DNA from: Parvibaculum sp.
GTDB taxonomy: Bacteria; Pseudomonadota; Alphaproteobacteria; Parvibaculales; Parvibaculaceae
Length of the DNA: 38,740 bases
Assembly (NCBI GenBank): GCA_019635975.1
Contig: JAHBYM010000011.1
Coordinates: forward strand, 1 to 38,740
Reading direction: 5' to 3'
Both the position numbers and the translations under genes were made by a program. Shown one piece after another: positions 9,426 to 17,525 of the stretch (within the stretch, counting starts at the first letter, position 1; each line of letters starts with the position of its first letter). The notes below the pieces were generated by a model. That model was not told where the DNA came from. It saw only the letters and a list, made by a program, of their open reading frames with translations, and did not search any database.

Positions 9426-10139
9426 TCAGCCCTCACCGCCCGCGCCCGCTTCCGGCGGCAGCCAGTGGTCGAGAAAGCGCCCGAGCCACGCCCTGAGCGC
9501 CGCGTCATGGGCCTGACGGCCCTCGCGATGCGCCGCCGCCGGCTGGGCGCCGGGCTGCTTCAGCCGCTCGGCCGCCAGCGTCAGCCAGGCATCCATCATC
9601 GGCGTCGTCAGTTCGGGGTGGAACTGGATGCCATAGGCCTTGTCGCCATAGCGCATCGCCTGAACCGGGAAATCGCCGGCCCCCTCGGCAAGCTGCACGG
9701 CGCCCGAAGGCAGGTCGAAGCCCTCGCGGTGCCACTGGTAGACGAATTGGGGGTCGTCGAAGAGATGTCCGCCCTCCGACGTCGGCCGAATCGGATAATA
9801 GCCGGCCTCGACCCGCGCCTCCGGATGCGCCCAGACGCGGGCCCCGAGATGGCGGGCCAGCATCTGGCCGCCAAGGCAGATGCCGAGATAGGGCTTGTCC
9901 TCCTTCAGCGGCACGCCGATCCACTCGGTTTCGGCCCTGATGAAGGGCAGCTCGTCATTGGCGCTCATCGGCCCGCCGAAAATGATGGCGGCGTCATGGG
10001 CCTCCATCGTATCGGGCAGCGGATCGCCCAGTGCCGGCCGGCGGATGTCGAGTTCGCAGCCGCGCCGCAGCAGCGCCTGCGCCACCCGGCCGGGACTGGA
10101 CCGCTCCTGATGGAGCAGGATGAGAATGCGTTGGGTCAT
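9426..10139 (-). CDS. Class I glutamine amidotransferase-like protein (GMP synthase domain type)
   Basis: A 237-residue single-domain protein. The triad is intact: the nucleophile C88 in GICLGGQ, and H174 with E176 in GIQFHPE. IIFGGPMS at about residue 52 is the oxyanion strand. Free-standing proteins of this type resemble the glutaminase half of GMP synthase and include gamma-glutamyl hydrolases acting on small gamma-glutamyl compounds (PuuD-like roles), but no synthase partner is nearby. It follows tRNA-Ala tail to tail. The start ATG at 10139 lacks a strong ribosome site. Confidence 0.87.
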   Translation of the reverse strand: MTQRILILLHQERSSPGRVAQALLRRGCELDIRRPALGDPLPDTMEAHDAAIIFGGPMSANDELPFIRAETEWIGVPLKEDKPYLGICLGGQMLARHLGARVWAHPEARVEAGYYPIRPTSEGGHLFDDPQFVYQWHREGFDLPSGAVQLAEGAGDFPVQAMRYGDKAYGIQFHPELTTPMMDAWLTLAAERLKQPGAQPAAAHREGRQAHDAALRAWLGRFLDHWLPPEAGAGGEG

Positions 10140-10211
10140 GGTTGTTGACCGATATGGGACCGGTCCCGCCTCCCCGCAAGACCCGACGAAAGAGCCTAGG
10201 CGCCGAACCCC

Positions 10212-10997
10212 TTACATCGCGCTAATGCCGCCATCGATCTTGATTTCGGCGCCGGTGATGAATTTCGATTCGTCCGAGGCCAGATAAAGCACGCAATAGG
10301 CAACATCGTCCGGCTCGCCGACAATGCCGAGCGGCACCTGCTTGGCAAGCTTCTTCACCAGTTCTTCCTTCGACATGCCGCGCGCCATTCCGTCGAGGAT
10401 CGGCGTGTCGATGAAAGTCGGGTGGATCGAGTTGGAGCGGATGCGGTAGCCGCGCTTGGCGCAATGCAGCGCCACCGATTTCGACAGCAGCCAGACGGCC
10501 GCCTTGGCCGCGTTGTAGGCCGCCATGTTGTGACCGGCGATCAGGCCGGCGATCGACGATGTGTTGATGATCGATCCCGGCGCATGCGGCACCATGTAGG
10601 AGATCGCGTATTTGCAGCCGAGAAAGACCGAATCGACATCGACCGCCATGACCTTTTTGTAGGTTTCGAAATCGGTTTCCTCGACCGTCGTGCCGCCGCC
10701 GATGCCGGCATTGTTGAAAAGCACATTGATGCCGCCCATCGCTTTGTCGGCCTCGGCAAGCGCGGCCTTCCACTGGTCCTCGCGCGTGACGTCGAGCCCG
10801 ACGGCAAAGGCCGTACCCGGACGATCCGCGTTGATCTCGTCGGCGACTTCCTGCGCGCCCTTCTCGTTGATGTCGGCCAGCATCACTTTCGCGCCCTCGC
10901 GCGCCAGCATGATCGCCGACGCCTTGCCGAGCCCCTGCGCGCCGCCGGTGACGAACGCCATCTTGCCGGCGACCCGGCCTTTTCGTGCTTCGCTCAT
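10212..10997 (-). CDS. Short-chain dehydrogenase/reductase
   Basis: A 261-residue Rossmann-fold oxidoreductase of the classical SDR family: TGGAQGLG at residues 17-24, a D at the end of strand 2 (LADI) favouring NAD, NNAG at 95-98, catalytic serines near 147, and Y161 and K165 in YNAAK. It is the last gene of the crotonase/acyl-CoA dehydrogenase operon, 39 bases after the type-2 acyl-CoA dehydrogenase, and has its own good ribosome site (GGAGAC). By context it may oxidise a hydroxyl intermediate, for example a 3-hydroxyacyl-CoA or an alicyclic alcohol; that is inference. Confidence 0.92.
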   Translation of the reverse strand: MSEARKGRVAGKMAFVTGGAQGLGKASAIMLAREGAKVMLADINEKGAQEVADEINADRPGTAFAVGLDVTREDQWKAALAEADKAMGGINVLFNNAGIGGGTTVEETDFETYKKVMAVDVDSVFLGCKYAISYMVPHAPGSIINTSSIAGLIAGHNMAAYNAAKAAVWLLSKSVALHCAKRGYRIRSNSIHPTFIDTPILDGMARGMSKEELVKKLAKQVPLGIVGEPDDVAYCVLYLASDESKFITGAEIKIDGGISAM

Positions 10998-11036
10998 CGC
11001 GATTTGTCTCCAGAAATAAGTAAAAGATTCAATGTG

Positions 11037-12230
11037 TTAGAGCATCGCCGTATTGGTCGGCACGCCGAGCAGCAACCGGCCCGTCAGCTCGTAGGTCGCG
11101 TCCGACACCATCATGTGCTGGGTCGCCACATGCACGTCGCGGAACTGACGCTGCAAGGGCGAGCCGCGATAGACCGAGCTGCCGCCGGCCAGCGTGTACA
11201 TCAGATCGACCGCCCGCGCCGCCGACTGCACCGCATGTGTGGTCGCAAGACGAATATCGCGGCGATGCGCCACCGTCATCTCGCCATTCTTTTCCGCCGC
11301 CGCGTATGCCGTGCCGACCGTCTCCAGAAGCCAGCCGCGCGCCGAACGCGTCAGCGCCTCGGCTTGCGAAACGTCGAGCTGCGCCTTGGCGCGCAGCGCC
11401 AGCGGCTTCGACGATCCTTGCGGCGTCTTGCCGCCGGCAAGCTCGACCAGCGTGTCGATCGAACCGCGCGCGAGCCCAAGCGCCACCGCCGCGATGCCGA
11501 TGCCGAGCAGGCCGAAGGTCGGAAAACAATAGAGCGGCCGGGCAAGCGGCTTGTCGCTGACAAGGCTGACCGCGCGCGTGGCCGGCACGAACAAATCGCT
11601 CACTTCGAAATCGGTGCTGCCGGTGCCGCAAAGCCCCGACACGTCCCAGGTGTCGAGCAGCGTCACGTCCTTGGCGTCGAACATCATCATCCGGTTCTGC
11701 GGAATGCCTTCGGCCGCCATTTCCGGTTTGCCGTCCGGCCCGATGATCAGGCAGCCGCCGGAAATGTAATGCGCGTTGCGCGAGCCCGACCCCCATTGCC
11801 AGCGGCCGTTGACGCGGTAGCCGGCCACGCCCTTCTCGACCGCATGTACCGCCTTGCCGCGCGGCGCGAAGACGCCGGCCGTGATGGTCAACGGATCGCC
11901 GAACACGGCCTGCGCTTCCCCCGGCGCGAGAAAACCGGCGACAAGCCCCGATGTCGCGCCGATAAAGACGCACCAAGCGGCCGAGCCGTCGGCCCGCGCC
12001 AGCCGCTCCACGGTCTCGAAAAGAACGGCGGGATGCGCTTCCCGGCCGCCATAGGCGGCAGGCACGCAAAGCCGGTAGAGCCCCGCCTCGGCGAAACGCC
12101 GCGCGATATCCTGCGGCAGGAAACGGTTGGCCTCGATTTCGGCGGCGCGCGCGGCAACCTCCTCGGCAAATCCATCCGCTGCGGCAACAGGATCGGCCGC
12201 GCCGCCCGTGCGTATCTGCGTATCGCTCAT
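11037..12230 (-). CDS. Acyl-CoA dehydrogenase family protein, type-2 C-terminal domain (HsaA/DszC-like flavoprotein)
   Basis: A 397-residue protein starting at the ATG at 12230, supported by AAGGAGAT upstream. N-terminal helices (ARAAEIEANRFLPQDIARRFAEAG), the GSAAWC segment and the middle strand VNGRWQWGSGSRNAHY resemble the branch of the acyl-CoA dehydrogenase superfamily that includes flavin-dependent monooxygenases such as HsaA and DszC. These act with a separate flavin reductase; none is seen nearby. It follows the canonical acyl-CoA dehydrogenase by 11 bases. Dehydrogenase versus monooxygenase chemistry cannot be decided here. Confidence 0.85.
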   Translation of the reverse strand: MSDTQIRTGGAADPVAAADGFAEEVAARAAEIEANRFLPQDIARRFAEAGLYRLCVPAAYGGREAHPAVLFETVERLARADGSAAWCVFIGATSGLVAGFLAPGEAQAVFGDPLTITAGVFAPRGKAVHAVEKGVAGYRVNGRWQWGSGSRNAHYISGGCLIIGPDGKPEMAAEGIPQNRMMMFDAKDVTLLDTWDVSGLCGTGSTDFEVSDLFVPATRAVSLVSDKPLARPLYCFPTFGLLGIGIAAVALGLARGSIDTLVELAGGKTPQGSSKPLALRAKAQLDVSQAEALTRSARGWLLETVGTAYAAAEKNGEMTVAHRRDIRLATTHAVQSAARAVDLMYTLAGGSSVYRGSPLQRQFRDVHVATQHMMVSDATYELTGRLLLGVPTNTAML

Positions 12231-12241
12231 CGAGATCTCCT

Positions 12242-13429
12242 TCAGGCGCCGAGCTTCAGCCGGTTGGCGATATTGTTCTTCTGCATGTTCGACGAACCGC
12301 CGACGATCGGCAGGCTGATCGCGTCGCGCACATAGCGCTCCATGTCCATTTCGTCGGAGAGGCCATAGGCGCCGGTGACGCGCATGCAGGTCTGTGTGAC
12401 CTCCGCCGCGCCCTCGCAGCAAAAGAGCTTGGCCATCGACGTTTCGACCGAGCAGGGCCGTCCCCGGTCGGCGAGCCAGGCGGCGCTGTAGAGCATCAGC
12501 CGCATCGCGCGAACCTTCGTGCGCGCTTCGGCCAGCATGTGCCGGATCGCCTGATGCCCGGCAATGGCGCGGCCGAACTGCACCCGCTCTTCCGCGTAAG
12601 CCCAGGCATCGGCGACGGCGGCCTCGGCAAGCCCGAGCGCGCAGGCCGACAATTCGAGCTTCTCGACTTCGAGTGCGCGTCCCGCAAGCTGTTGCCAGCC
12701 CTTGTTCCACATTTCCTCGCCGCCGAGAATGTTGGCGGCCGGCACCCGCACATCGTCGAACGTAACGTCCTTGGTTTCGACGCCGCGAATGCCGAGATGC
12801 CCGAGCGGCGTGATGGTGATGCCGGGCAGCGTCGGCGGCACCAGCACGATCGACAGGTTCTTGTATTTGTCTTCCTTCGGGCCGGAGCGCAACAGGCAGA
12901 ATATATAGTCGGCGATATCGGCGCCCGTGCACCAGCGCTTGGCGCCGTTGATGACGATCTCTTCGCCCTCGCGCCGCGCCGTCGTTTCGACGGTGGCGAG
13001 ATCGCCGCCGACATTCGGTTCGGACAATCCATAGGCGAAGAGCAGATTACCCGCCGCGACTTTCGGCAGCAGTTCCTGCTTCTGTGCCTCGCTGGCGCTT
13101 TCGCCGAGATTCATGCCCGCATAACAGACCGCCATGATGTAGGGGCAGGCGACCGCGACCGAACGCTTGGCGATTTCCTCGATGACGGCCATGGTCGCGT
13201 AGATGTCGACGCCGGCCCCGCCATACTTCTCCTCGACGGTCAGGCCCATCATGCCCATCGCAGCGAGCTTTTTCATCACGTCGGCGGGATAGATATTGCC
13301 GCGATCCCATTCGCGCGCCCGCGCCCGCGGCATTTCCGCTTCGACGAAACGGCGCGTCGCGTCGCGCAGCATCCGCACATGCTCCGGCTCGTCGAAATTG
13401 AGCGGCATGTCGCTCATGGCAGCATCCAT
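12242..13429 (-). CDS. Acyl-CoA dehydrogenase
   Basis: A 395-residue FAD enzyme with the N-terminal helical domain, the FAD-binding FAYGLSEPNVGGDLATV strand, the KRWCTGADIADY segment and the C-terminal bundle with RVQFGRAIAGHQ. At the usual MCAD glutamate site the sequence is IVGGSSNMQ, so that glutamate is missing. A glutamate is present in helix G (EVEKLEL), where isovaleryl- and long-chain dehydrogenases keep their base, suggesting that subclass. Starts at 13429 (MDAAMSD) and 13417 (MSDMPL) are both possible; the first lies five bases after the crotonase stop. Likely role: alpha,beta-dehydrogenation of a branched or long acyl-CoA. Confidence 0.92.
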   Translation of the reverse strand: MDAAMSDMPLNFDEPEHVRMLRDATRRFVEAEMPRARAREWDRGNIYPADVMKKLAAMGMMGLTVEEKYGGAGVDIYATMAVIEEIAKRSVAVACPYIMAVCYAGMNLGESASEAQKQELLPKVAAGNLLFAYGLSEPNVGGDLATVETTARREGEEIVINGAKRWCTGADIADYIFCLLRSGPKEDKYKNLSIVLVPPTLPGITITPLGHLGIRGVETKDVTFDDVRVPAANILGGEEMWNKGWQQLAGRALEVEKLELSACALGLAEAAVADAWAYAEERVQFGRAIAGHQAIRHMLAEARTKVRAMRLMLYSAAWLADRGRPCSVETSMAKLFCCEGAAEVTQTCMRVTGAYGLSDEMDMERYVRDAISLPIVGGSSNMQKNNIANRLKLGA

Positions 13430-13434
13430 CGCCG

Positions 13435-14238
13435 TCACCGCCCCGTGAATGCCGGTTTGCGCTTTTCGAGAAACGCGTTGACCGCTTCTTTGTGATCCTC
13501 GGTCGTGAAGGTCAGCATCTCGTAGCCGATCGATGTGTCGAGAATCGTATGCGCGAGTTGCTTCAAGCCGATATTGACCGAGACCTTGCTGTACTTGACC
13601 GCTTGAATGGCACCGCCCGCAAGTTTCGCCGCGAAGGCATCGACACGGGCATCGAGCTCGGCGTCCGGCACCACATGATTGACGAGACCGATGCGCTCGG
13701 CCTCCGCCGCCGGCACCGGATCGCCGGTCATCAGATACTCCTTGGCCCGCGCATAGCCGACAAGCTGCGGCCAGATGATCGCGCCGCCATCGCCTGCCAC
13801 GATGCCGGCTCGCACATGCGGGTCGGCGAAACGCGCATTGTCGCTCGCGAAAATCACGTCGCACATCAGCGCGATGGTCGCGCCGAGACCGACCGCCGGT
13901 CCGCGCACTTTGGCGACGATCGGCTTTTCGAGATCGAGCAGCGAGAAGACGATGCGCTTCGCCTCCGCTGCGTCGGGGCCCTTGTCGCCAGCCTCGAAGC
14001 TGCGCTTCATCCAGTTGAGATCGCCGCCTGCCGAGAAGGCCGATCCTTCGCCGGTGAGAATGACGATATCGGAGTCGCGATCGTCGGCGGCGTCGAGAAA
14101 GATGCTCGAAAGCTCGCGGTGCATTTCGCCGTCAACCGCGTTCATCAGCGCCGGGTTGCTGAGCGCCAGCGTCAGCACGCGGCCCCGACGGCTGATCTTG
14201 ATCCTTTTGTAGCGGCTGAAATCGACACCGTCCGTCAT
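13435..14238 (-). CDS. Enoyl-CoA hydratase/isomerase (crotonase) family protein with atypical active site
   Basis: A 267-residue crotonase-fold protein: SAFSAGGDL forms part of the CoA pocket, and AVGLGATIALMCDVIFAS follows as the oxyanion helix. In true hydratases two glutamates occupy the positions that here read T (GLGATIA) and H (FADPHVRAG), so the hydratase pair is absent. A His and an Asp (HVRAGIVAGDGGA) are present instead, which recalls 6-oxocamphor-hydrolase-like crotonases. It is the first gene of the operon and lies five bases from the acyl-CoA dehydrogenase. The reaction may be ring or C-C hydrolysis rather than hydration; this is inference from residue changes. Confidence 0.88.
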   Translation of the reverse strand: MTDGVDFSRYKRIKISRRGRVLTLALSNPALMNAVDGEMHRELSSIFLDAADDRDSDIVILTGEGSAFSAGGDLNWMKRSFEAGDKGPDAAEAKRIVFSLLDLEKPIVAKVRGPAVGLGATIALMCDVIFASDNARFADPHVRAGIVAGDGGAIIWPQLVGYARAKEYLMTGDPVPAAEAERIGLVNHVVPDAELDARVDAFAAKLAGGAIQAVKYSKVSVNIGLKQLAHTILDTSIGYEMLTFTTEDHKEAVNAFLEKRKPAFTGR

Positions 14239-14333
14239 GCCTCGCGCTCCCTCACATTATTTTCGTTTCCGGGATTGTGACCCGCGCGACCGGCGATGAA
14301 AAGGGGACAATCGCCAGAGCGCACCGGCAAACG

Positions 14334-14359
14334 AAAAACCCCGGCCGCGATGGCCGGGG
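14334..14359 (-). terminator. Rho-independent terminator after the YCF48-like gene
   Basis: On the minus strand a perfect 8-bp stem CCCCGGCC/GGCCGGGG closes a 5-base loop and is followed by five Ts. It lies about 35 bases past the stop at 14395 and separates this gene from the crotonase operon. Confidence 0.9.
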
Positions 14360-14394
14360 TCTGTCGCATGCGGACACCTGGTTGTGTTTGTTTT

Positions 14395-15471
14395 CTAGCT
14401 CCCGCCTTCCGTCGCAGCGGTGATCCGCGCGCCAACGGCTTCGCGGGCCTTTTCGGGATCGTCCGGCATGATCTTGGCGCCGGGTTCGCCGAAGACGACG
14501 ATCTGACCTTCCGGGCCATCGGACACAGCCGCATAGCCGAGGCGATCGGCGCGCGTGACCTCGACGAAGCTCTTTCCGTTATCGTCGCTGTAGCCGACAT
14601 AGCCCTGAAGGCCGACCAGAACGATCTTGCCGCCGCCTAGCTGAACGCCGCCGGCAATCGACTTGTCGGTGCCTGTGTCGACTTTCGTCCAGCTCTGTCC
14701 CTTGTCCCAGGAACGGAAGGCATTGCCGCGCATGCCGAACACCATGACCGAGCCGTCGCTCATGCCGAAGCCGCCCCAGAACGAACCTTCATACTGCGTC
14801 TGAATGCTGTTGAAGGTGCGGCCCTTGTCGCTGGAGTGATAGACGATGCCGAATTCGGCGGCGATGTAGAGATCGCCATCCTTGTCCGCGAAAAGCTTGT
14901 TGAGGTGGTAATCGTCGAGCAGGCCGTCGCTGAGCGAACGCTCTTCCCAGCTGTCGGGCTCGCCGCCATCCTGCGTTTCGACCATGAAGGCGAAGGCGCC
15001 GAGCGCGAACCCGCGTTCCTCGTTTTCGAAATAGACGGCCATAAAGGCCATTTCGGATTCGGCGTCGTGATAGACGAGGTCCCAGTTCTCGCCGCCATCG
15101 CGTGTGCGGATGATCGTCGCGTCGTGGCCGACGGCGAAGCCGAGCTTCGCGTTGACGAAAGTCACGCCGGTCAGCGTCGCCTGTGTCGGAACGGAAGCGG
15201 CCTGCGTCCAGGTAACGCCACGATCGTCCGAATAGACGACATGTCCATATTCGCCGACGGCAACGAGCCGGCCGTTGGCATAGGTCGCATCGAGCAGCAG
15301 GGATTCCGGCGCCAGCGCCGATTGCATCGCATAGGACGGCTTGCGTTCGCCATCCATGTCCTGCGCGACGGCGGGCACGACGGCGGCGAAAGCCAGCGCG
15401 ATAAACACGGCGGCGGCGCGGCGAAGACGCGGCAAGCCGTTGAAAAGGGTCTCGATAAACGACGGTGACAT
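14395..15471 (-). CDS. YCF48/BNR-repeat beta-propeller protein, secreted
   Basis: A 358-residue protein. The ATG at 15471 follows CAGGAGCCCAAGG; an upstream GTG lies inside that site. A signal peptide (LRRAAAVFIALAFAAVVPAVA, cleavage near AVA-QD) is followed by repeats of the type YSDDRGVTW, RTRDGGENW, HSSDKGRTF, SWDKGQSW and YSDDNGKSF. These are BNR/Asp-box blades of a propeller like the photosystem II assembly factor Ycf48. In non-photosynthetic proteobacteria such proteins sit with DUF1302, DUF1329 and an MMPL-type exporter. Here the first two lie immediately upstream but no exporter follows. Probably a periplasmic partner of that envelope system. Confidence 0.88.
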   Translation of the reverse strand: MSPSFIETLFNGLPRLRRAAAVFIALAFAAVVPAVAQDMDGERKPSYAMQSALAPESLLLDATYANGRLVAVGEYGHVVYSDDRGVTWTQAASVPTQATLTGVTFVNAKLGFAVGHDATIIRTRDGGENWDLVYHDAESEMAFMAVYFENEERGFALGAFAFMVETQDGGEPDSWEERSLSDGLLDDYHLNKLFADKDGDLYIAAEFGIVYHSSDKGRTFNSIQTQYEGSFWGGFGMSDGSVMVFGMRGNAFRSWDKGQSWTKVDTGTDKSIAGGVQLGGGKIVLVGLQGYVGYSDDNGKSFVEVTRADRLGYAAVSDGPEGQIVVFGEPGAKIMPDDPEKAREAVGARITAATEGGS

Positions 15472-15585
15472 TACCTTGGGCTCCTGCACTCGGGCGTTTG
15501 GGTCGCCGCGGGCGGATTTGGGGCTCCGGCATTCCGCCGAAGTCCACCGGTCTCCCCCCGGACGAGCCTCCTGTTTGGTGGTCTT

Positions 15586-15616
15586 TTTATAGCGTTTTTT
15601 TCCTTATAGCGCATTT
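15586..15616. repeat. Short direct repeat TTATAGCG in a T-rich stretch
   Basis: TTATAGCG occurs twice within about 30 bases, each copy followed by a T-run, in the gap between the YCF48-like and DUF1329 genes. On the minus strand it reads CGCTATAA followed by AGG or AAAG, so either copy could serve as a -10 element for the YCF48-like gene. No clear -35 partner is seen. The rest of the 15472-15713 gap holds no recognisable gene. Confidence 0.35.
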
Positions 15617-15713
15617 TTCGGGCGCGGTCTTGGGCCTCGTGAACCTGCACGGCGAACCCTTTCGAACAGGGTTAAGACGGCGGCTGTGGCCGGGTCGCGC
15701 GGACGTGGCGCCC

Positions 15714-15748
15714 AAAAAGAAACCGGGCCCCGGTTTCCCGGAGCCCGG
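15714..15748 (-). terminator. Rho-independent terminator after the DUF1329 gene
   Basis: Minus-strand 11-bp GC stem (one G-T pair) closed by a GAAA tetraloop and followed by TTTCTTTTT. It lies 25 bases beyond the stop at 15774. Confidence 0.9.
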
Positions 15749-15773
15749 CCCTCAAATCCTCACGACTGCCGCT

Positions 15774-17129
15774 TTAGCGGACGCCGAGCTGACGGATCGA
15801 GTTCGGCGTGTAGCGCGCCTTGTCGATTTCGTCGGCGAAGTAGTTCACCGGCGGCTCTTCGTTCTGCAGCGCCAGGGCCAGATAACGGCCGGCCTGCAGG
15901 TCATAGACGATCTCGCCCGCCGAACCGCAAAGCGGCACGTTGTAGCGCTGGATCTGGTGCATTTCCTGCACGCGCCAGAGCTGGCCGCGGCCGTCGTAAA
16001 GCGCCACGGTCGACATCTGGTAAGCGTCTTCCTCGTTCGCATAGACGCGGCGGGAGTAGACGTGACGCGTATCGGCGCGAAGCTTGGCTTCGACTTCCCA
16101 GACGCGACGCAGCTCATAACGAACCCGATCCTGGTTTATATGCGACGGTTTCAGGTAGTCGCTGTAGGGTACCGATTCACCGTCATAGGCATTGGCCGAA
16201 ACGAGCTTCTTGGTCTTGCCGAGCACGGTCCAGTCGTAGCGGTCCGGCGCGCCGTTGTAACCGTCGAACGAGTCGGAGGTCGACAGACCGTCCGAGTTCG
16301 TGCCGGGGTTGTCGTAGGCGATGTTCGGCGCGCGGCGCACGCGGCGCGTGCCGGGGCTGTACTGCCAGGCCTGACGCGGCTGAACCTGCGCGTTCAGGGC
16401 TTCATACACCAGGATCACGCTGCCGGCGGCGCGGGCCGGCGCGATCGTGTTGGCGATGTAGTAGATCGAGATGTTCTCGAGATCCTCGGCCTTGCCCGCC
16501 GAAGGATCCGACCACTGCAGGATAGCTTCGTCCTGCACGATCTGCAGCGTGTAGTCGCCACCGCGCGTCACCGGCGCCGCCGCGAACTGACGCACCACCT
16601 TGAACGAGCGATAACGCAGTGTGTGGTTCCAGATGATCTCGAGCGCGCTGTTCGGGATCGGGAACGGCGAACCGAAGATCGCCTGGCTGATGCCGGCGCC
16701 GCCGCCGACAAGTTCGCCAACCTGGGCGTTGCGCTTGTTGGCTTCGTAGAAGCGGTCCGGGAACGCGCAGGTGCGGCGCGTCTCATAGACGTCCATCTTG
16801 TAGGTCGGATAGGCCTTCAGCATGGCCTTGTAACCTTCGGTCAGGATGTCGTCGTACTGACCGGCATTCGCGCCTGTGACCGTGTATTTGATCGGGTCGC
16901 TGGCGAACGGGTTCTGCAGCTTCTGACCGGGCGTGTAGGTGACATTGCTCGGCACGGTCGGCAGGCCGCCGGTCCATGCGGGGATGTCGCCATCGCCGGC
17001 CTTTTCCGAACCCATCGGGGTCAGATCCTGACCCAGGCGGTTCACTTGGGCATCCGGCACCTTGGCCAGCGCGCTCGTCGCGAGTGCGCTGATCGCAATT
17101 GCGGACACCAGCATGGTCGTCCTTTTCAT
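15774..17129 (-). CDS. DUF1329 domain protein, periplasmic
   Basis: A 451-residue exported protein. The ATG at 17129 has GGAGG eight bases upstream; a GTG at 17144 would be part of that ribosome site. The signal peptide MKRTTMLVSAIAISALATSA is cleaved near ALA-KV. DUF1329 features include the early Asp-Leu-Thr-Pro-x-Gly-Ser-Glu-Lys-Ala-Gly stretch followed by IPAWTGGL, then YKAMLKAYPTYKMDVYETRR, and a C-terminal region rich in YxxRRVWEVEA and YVRR-like strands. The LolA/LolB-like fold assigned to relatives suggests lipid or hydrophobe binding. It sits between DUF1302 and YCF48-like genes, the usual order, but each gene here has its own terminator. Confidence 0.9.
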   Translation of the reverse strand: MKRTTMLVSAIAISALATSALAKVPDAQVNRLGQDLTPMGSEKAGDGDIPAWTGGLPTVPSNVTYTPGQKLQNPFASDPIKYTVTGANAGQYDDILTEGYKAMLKAYPTYKMDVYETRRTCAFPDRFYEANKRNAQVGELVGGGAGISQAIFGSPFPIPNSALEIIWNHTLRYRSFKVVRQFAAAPVTRGGDYTLQIVQDEAILQWSDPSAGKAEDLENISIYYIANTIAPARAAGSVILVYEALNAQVQPRQAWQYSPGTRRVRRAPNIAYDNPGTNSDGLSTSDSFDGYNGAPDRYDWTVLGKTKKLVSANAYDGESVPYSDYLKPSHINQDRVRYELRRVWEVEAKLRADTRHVYSRRVYANEEDAYQMSTVALYDGRGQLWRVQEMHQIQRYNVPLCGSAGEIVYDLQAGRYLALALQNEEPPVNYFADEIDKARYTPNSIRQLGVR

Positions 17130-17338
17130 ATACGTTCCCTCCACTGGATTTCTTATCGGGCTTTCGATGATCAGACGCTTGAAAAGGCGTATTGCGACTG
17201 CGCACCGAGGCCGGTTTCCCCGCCTTACTCTCGCGGAATGATACCAAATTGCTTGGCCCGCGCAAATCGCCGCGCCGGCGATTGTGTGTCTTCCTTGTCG
17301 CTTTTCAGCCCGTTTTCACGGCCTTTTCGCCTTGGTTG

Positions 17339-17356
17339 CATTAAATCTTTTTAATG
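17339..17356. promoter_or_regulatory. AT-rich inverted repeat upstream of DUF1329 gene
   Basis: CATTAAA (17339-17345) and TTTAATG (17350-17356) form a 7-bp inverted repeat with a 4-base centre. It stands out in GC-rich surroundings about 210 bases upstream of the DUF1329 start. It could be an operator or part of a promoter. The remaining bases from 17130 to 17463 contain no gene that I can support. Confidence 0.35.
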
Positions 17357-17463
17357 TGCGGCGCGGCGGACTGCGCGGCGGCGAAAAGCCTGTCGATCCG
17401 TCTACGGACGATTCCCGCGGGCGGCGTCGCCTCTTGTGCGGCGCAACATGGACGGCGGTGGGC

Positions 17464-17497
17464 AAGAAAAAACCCGGCGGTGTTGCCACCGCCGGGT
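17464..17497 (-). terminator. Rho-independent terminator after the DUF1302 gene
   Basis: On the minus strand a perfect 11-bp stem (ACCCGGCGGTG/CACCGCCGGGT) with a 4-base loop is followed by TTTTTTCTT. It lies 28 bases past the stop at 17526. Confidence 0.92.
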
Positions 17498-17525
17498 CTC
17501 GTTTCGCGCTACGCGTTTCTGGAGA

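Noticed and set aside
9426-10139. tRNA-Ala as an integration site with an adjoining island
   Set aside because: No integrase, no direct repeat of the tRNA 3' end, and the neighbouring genes look chromosomal.
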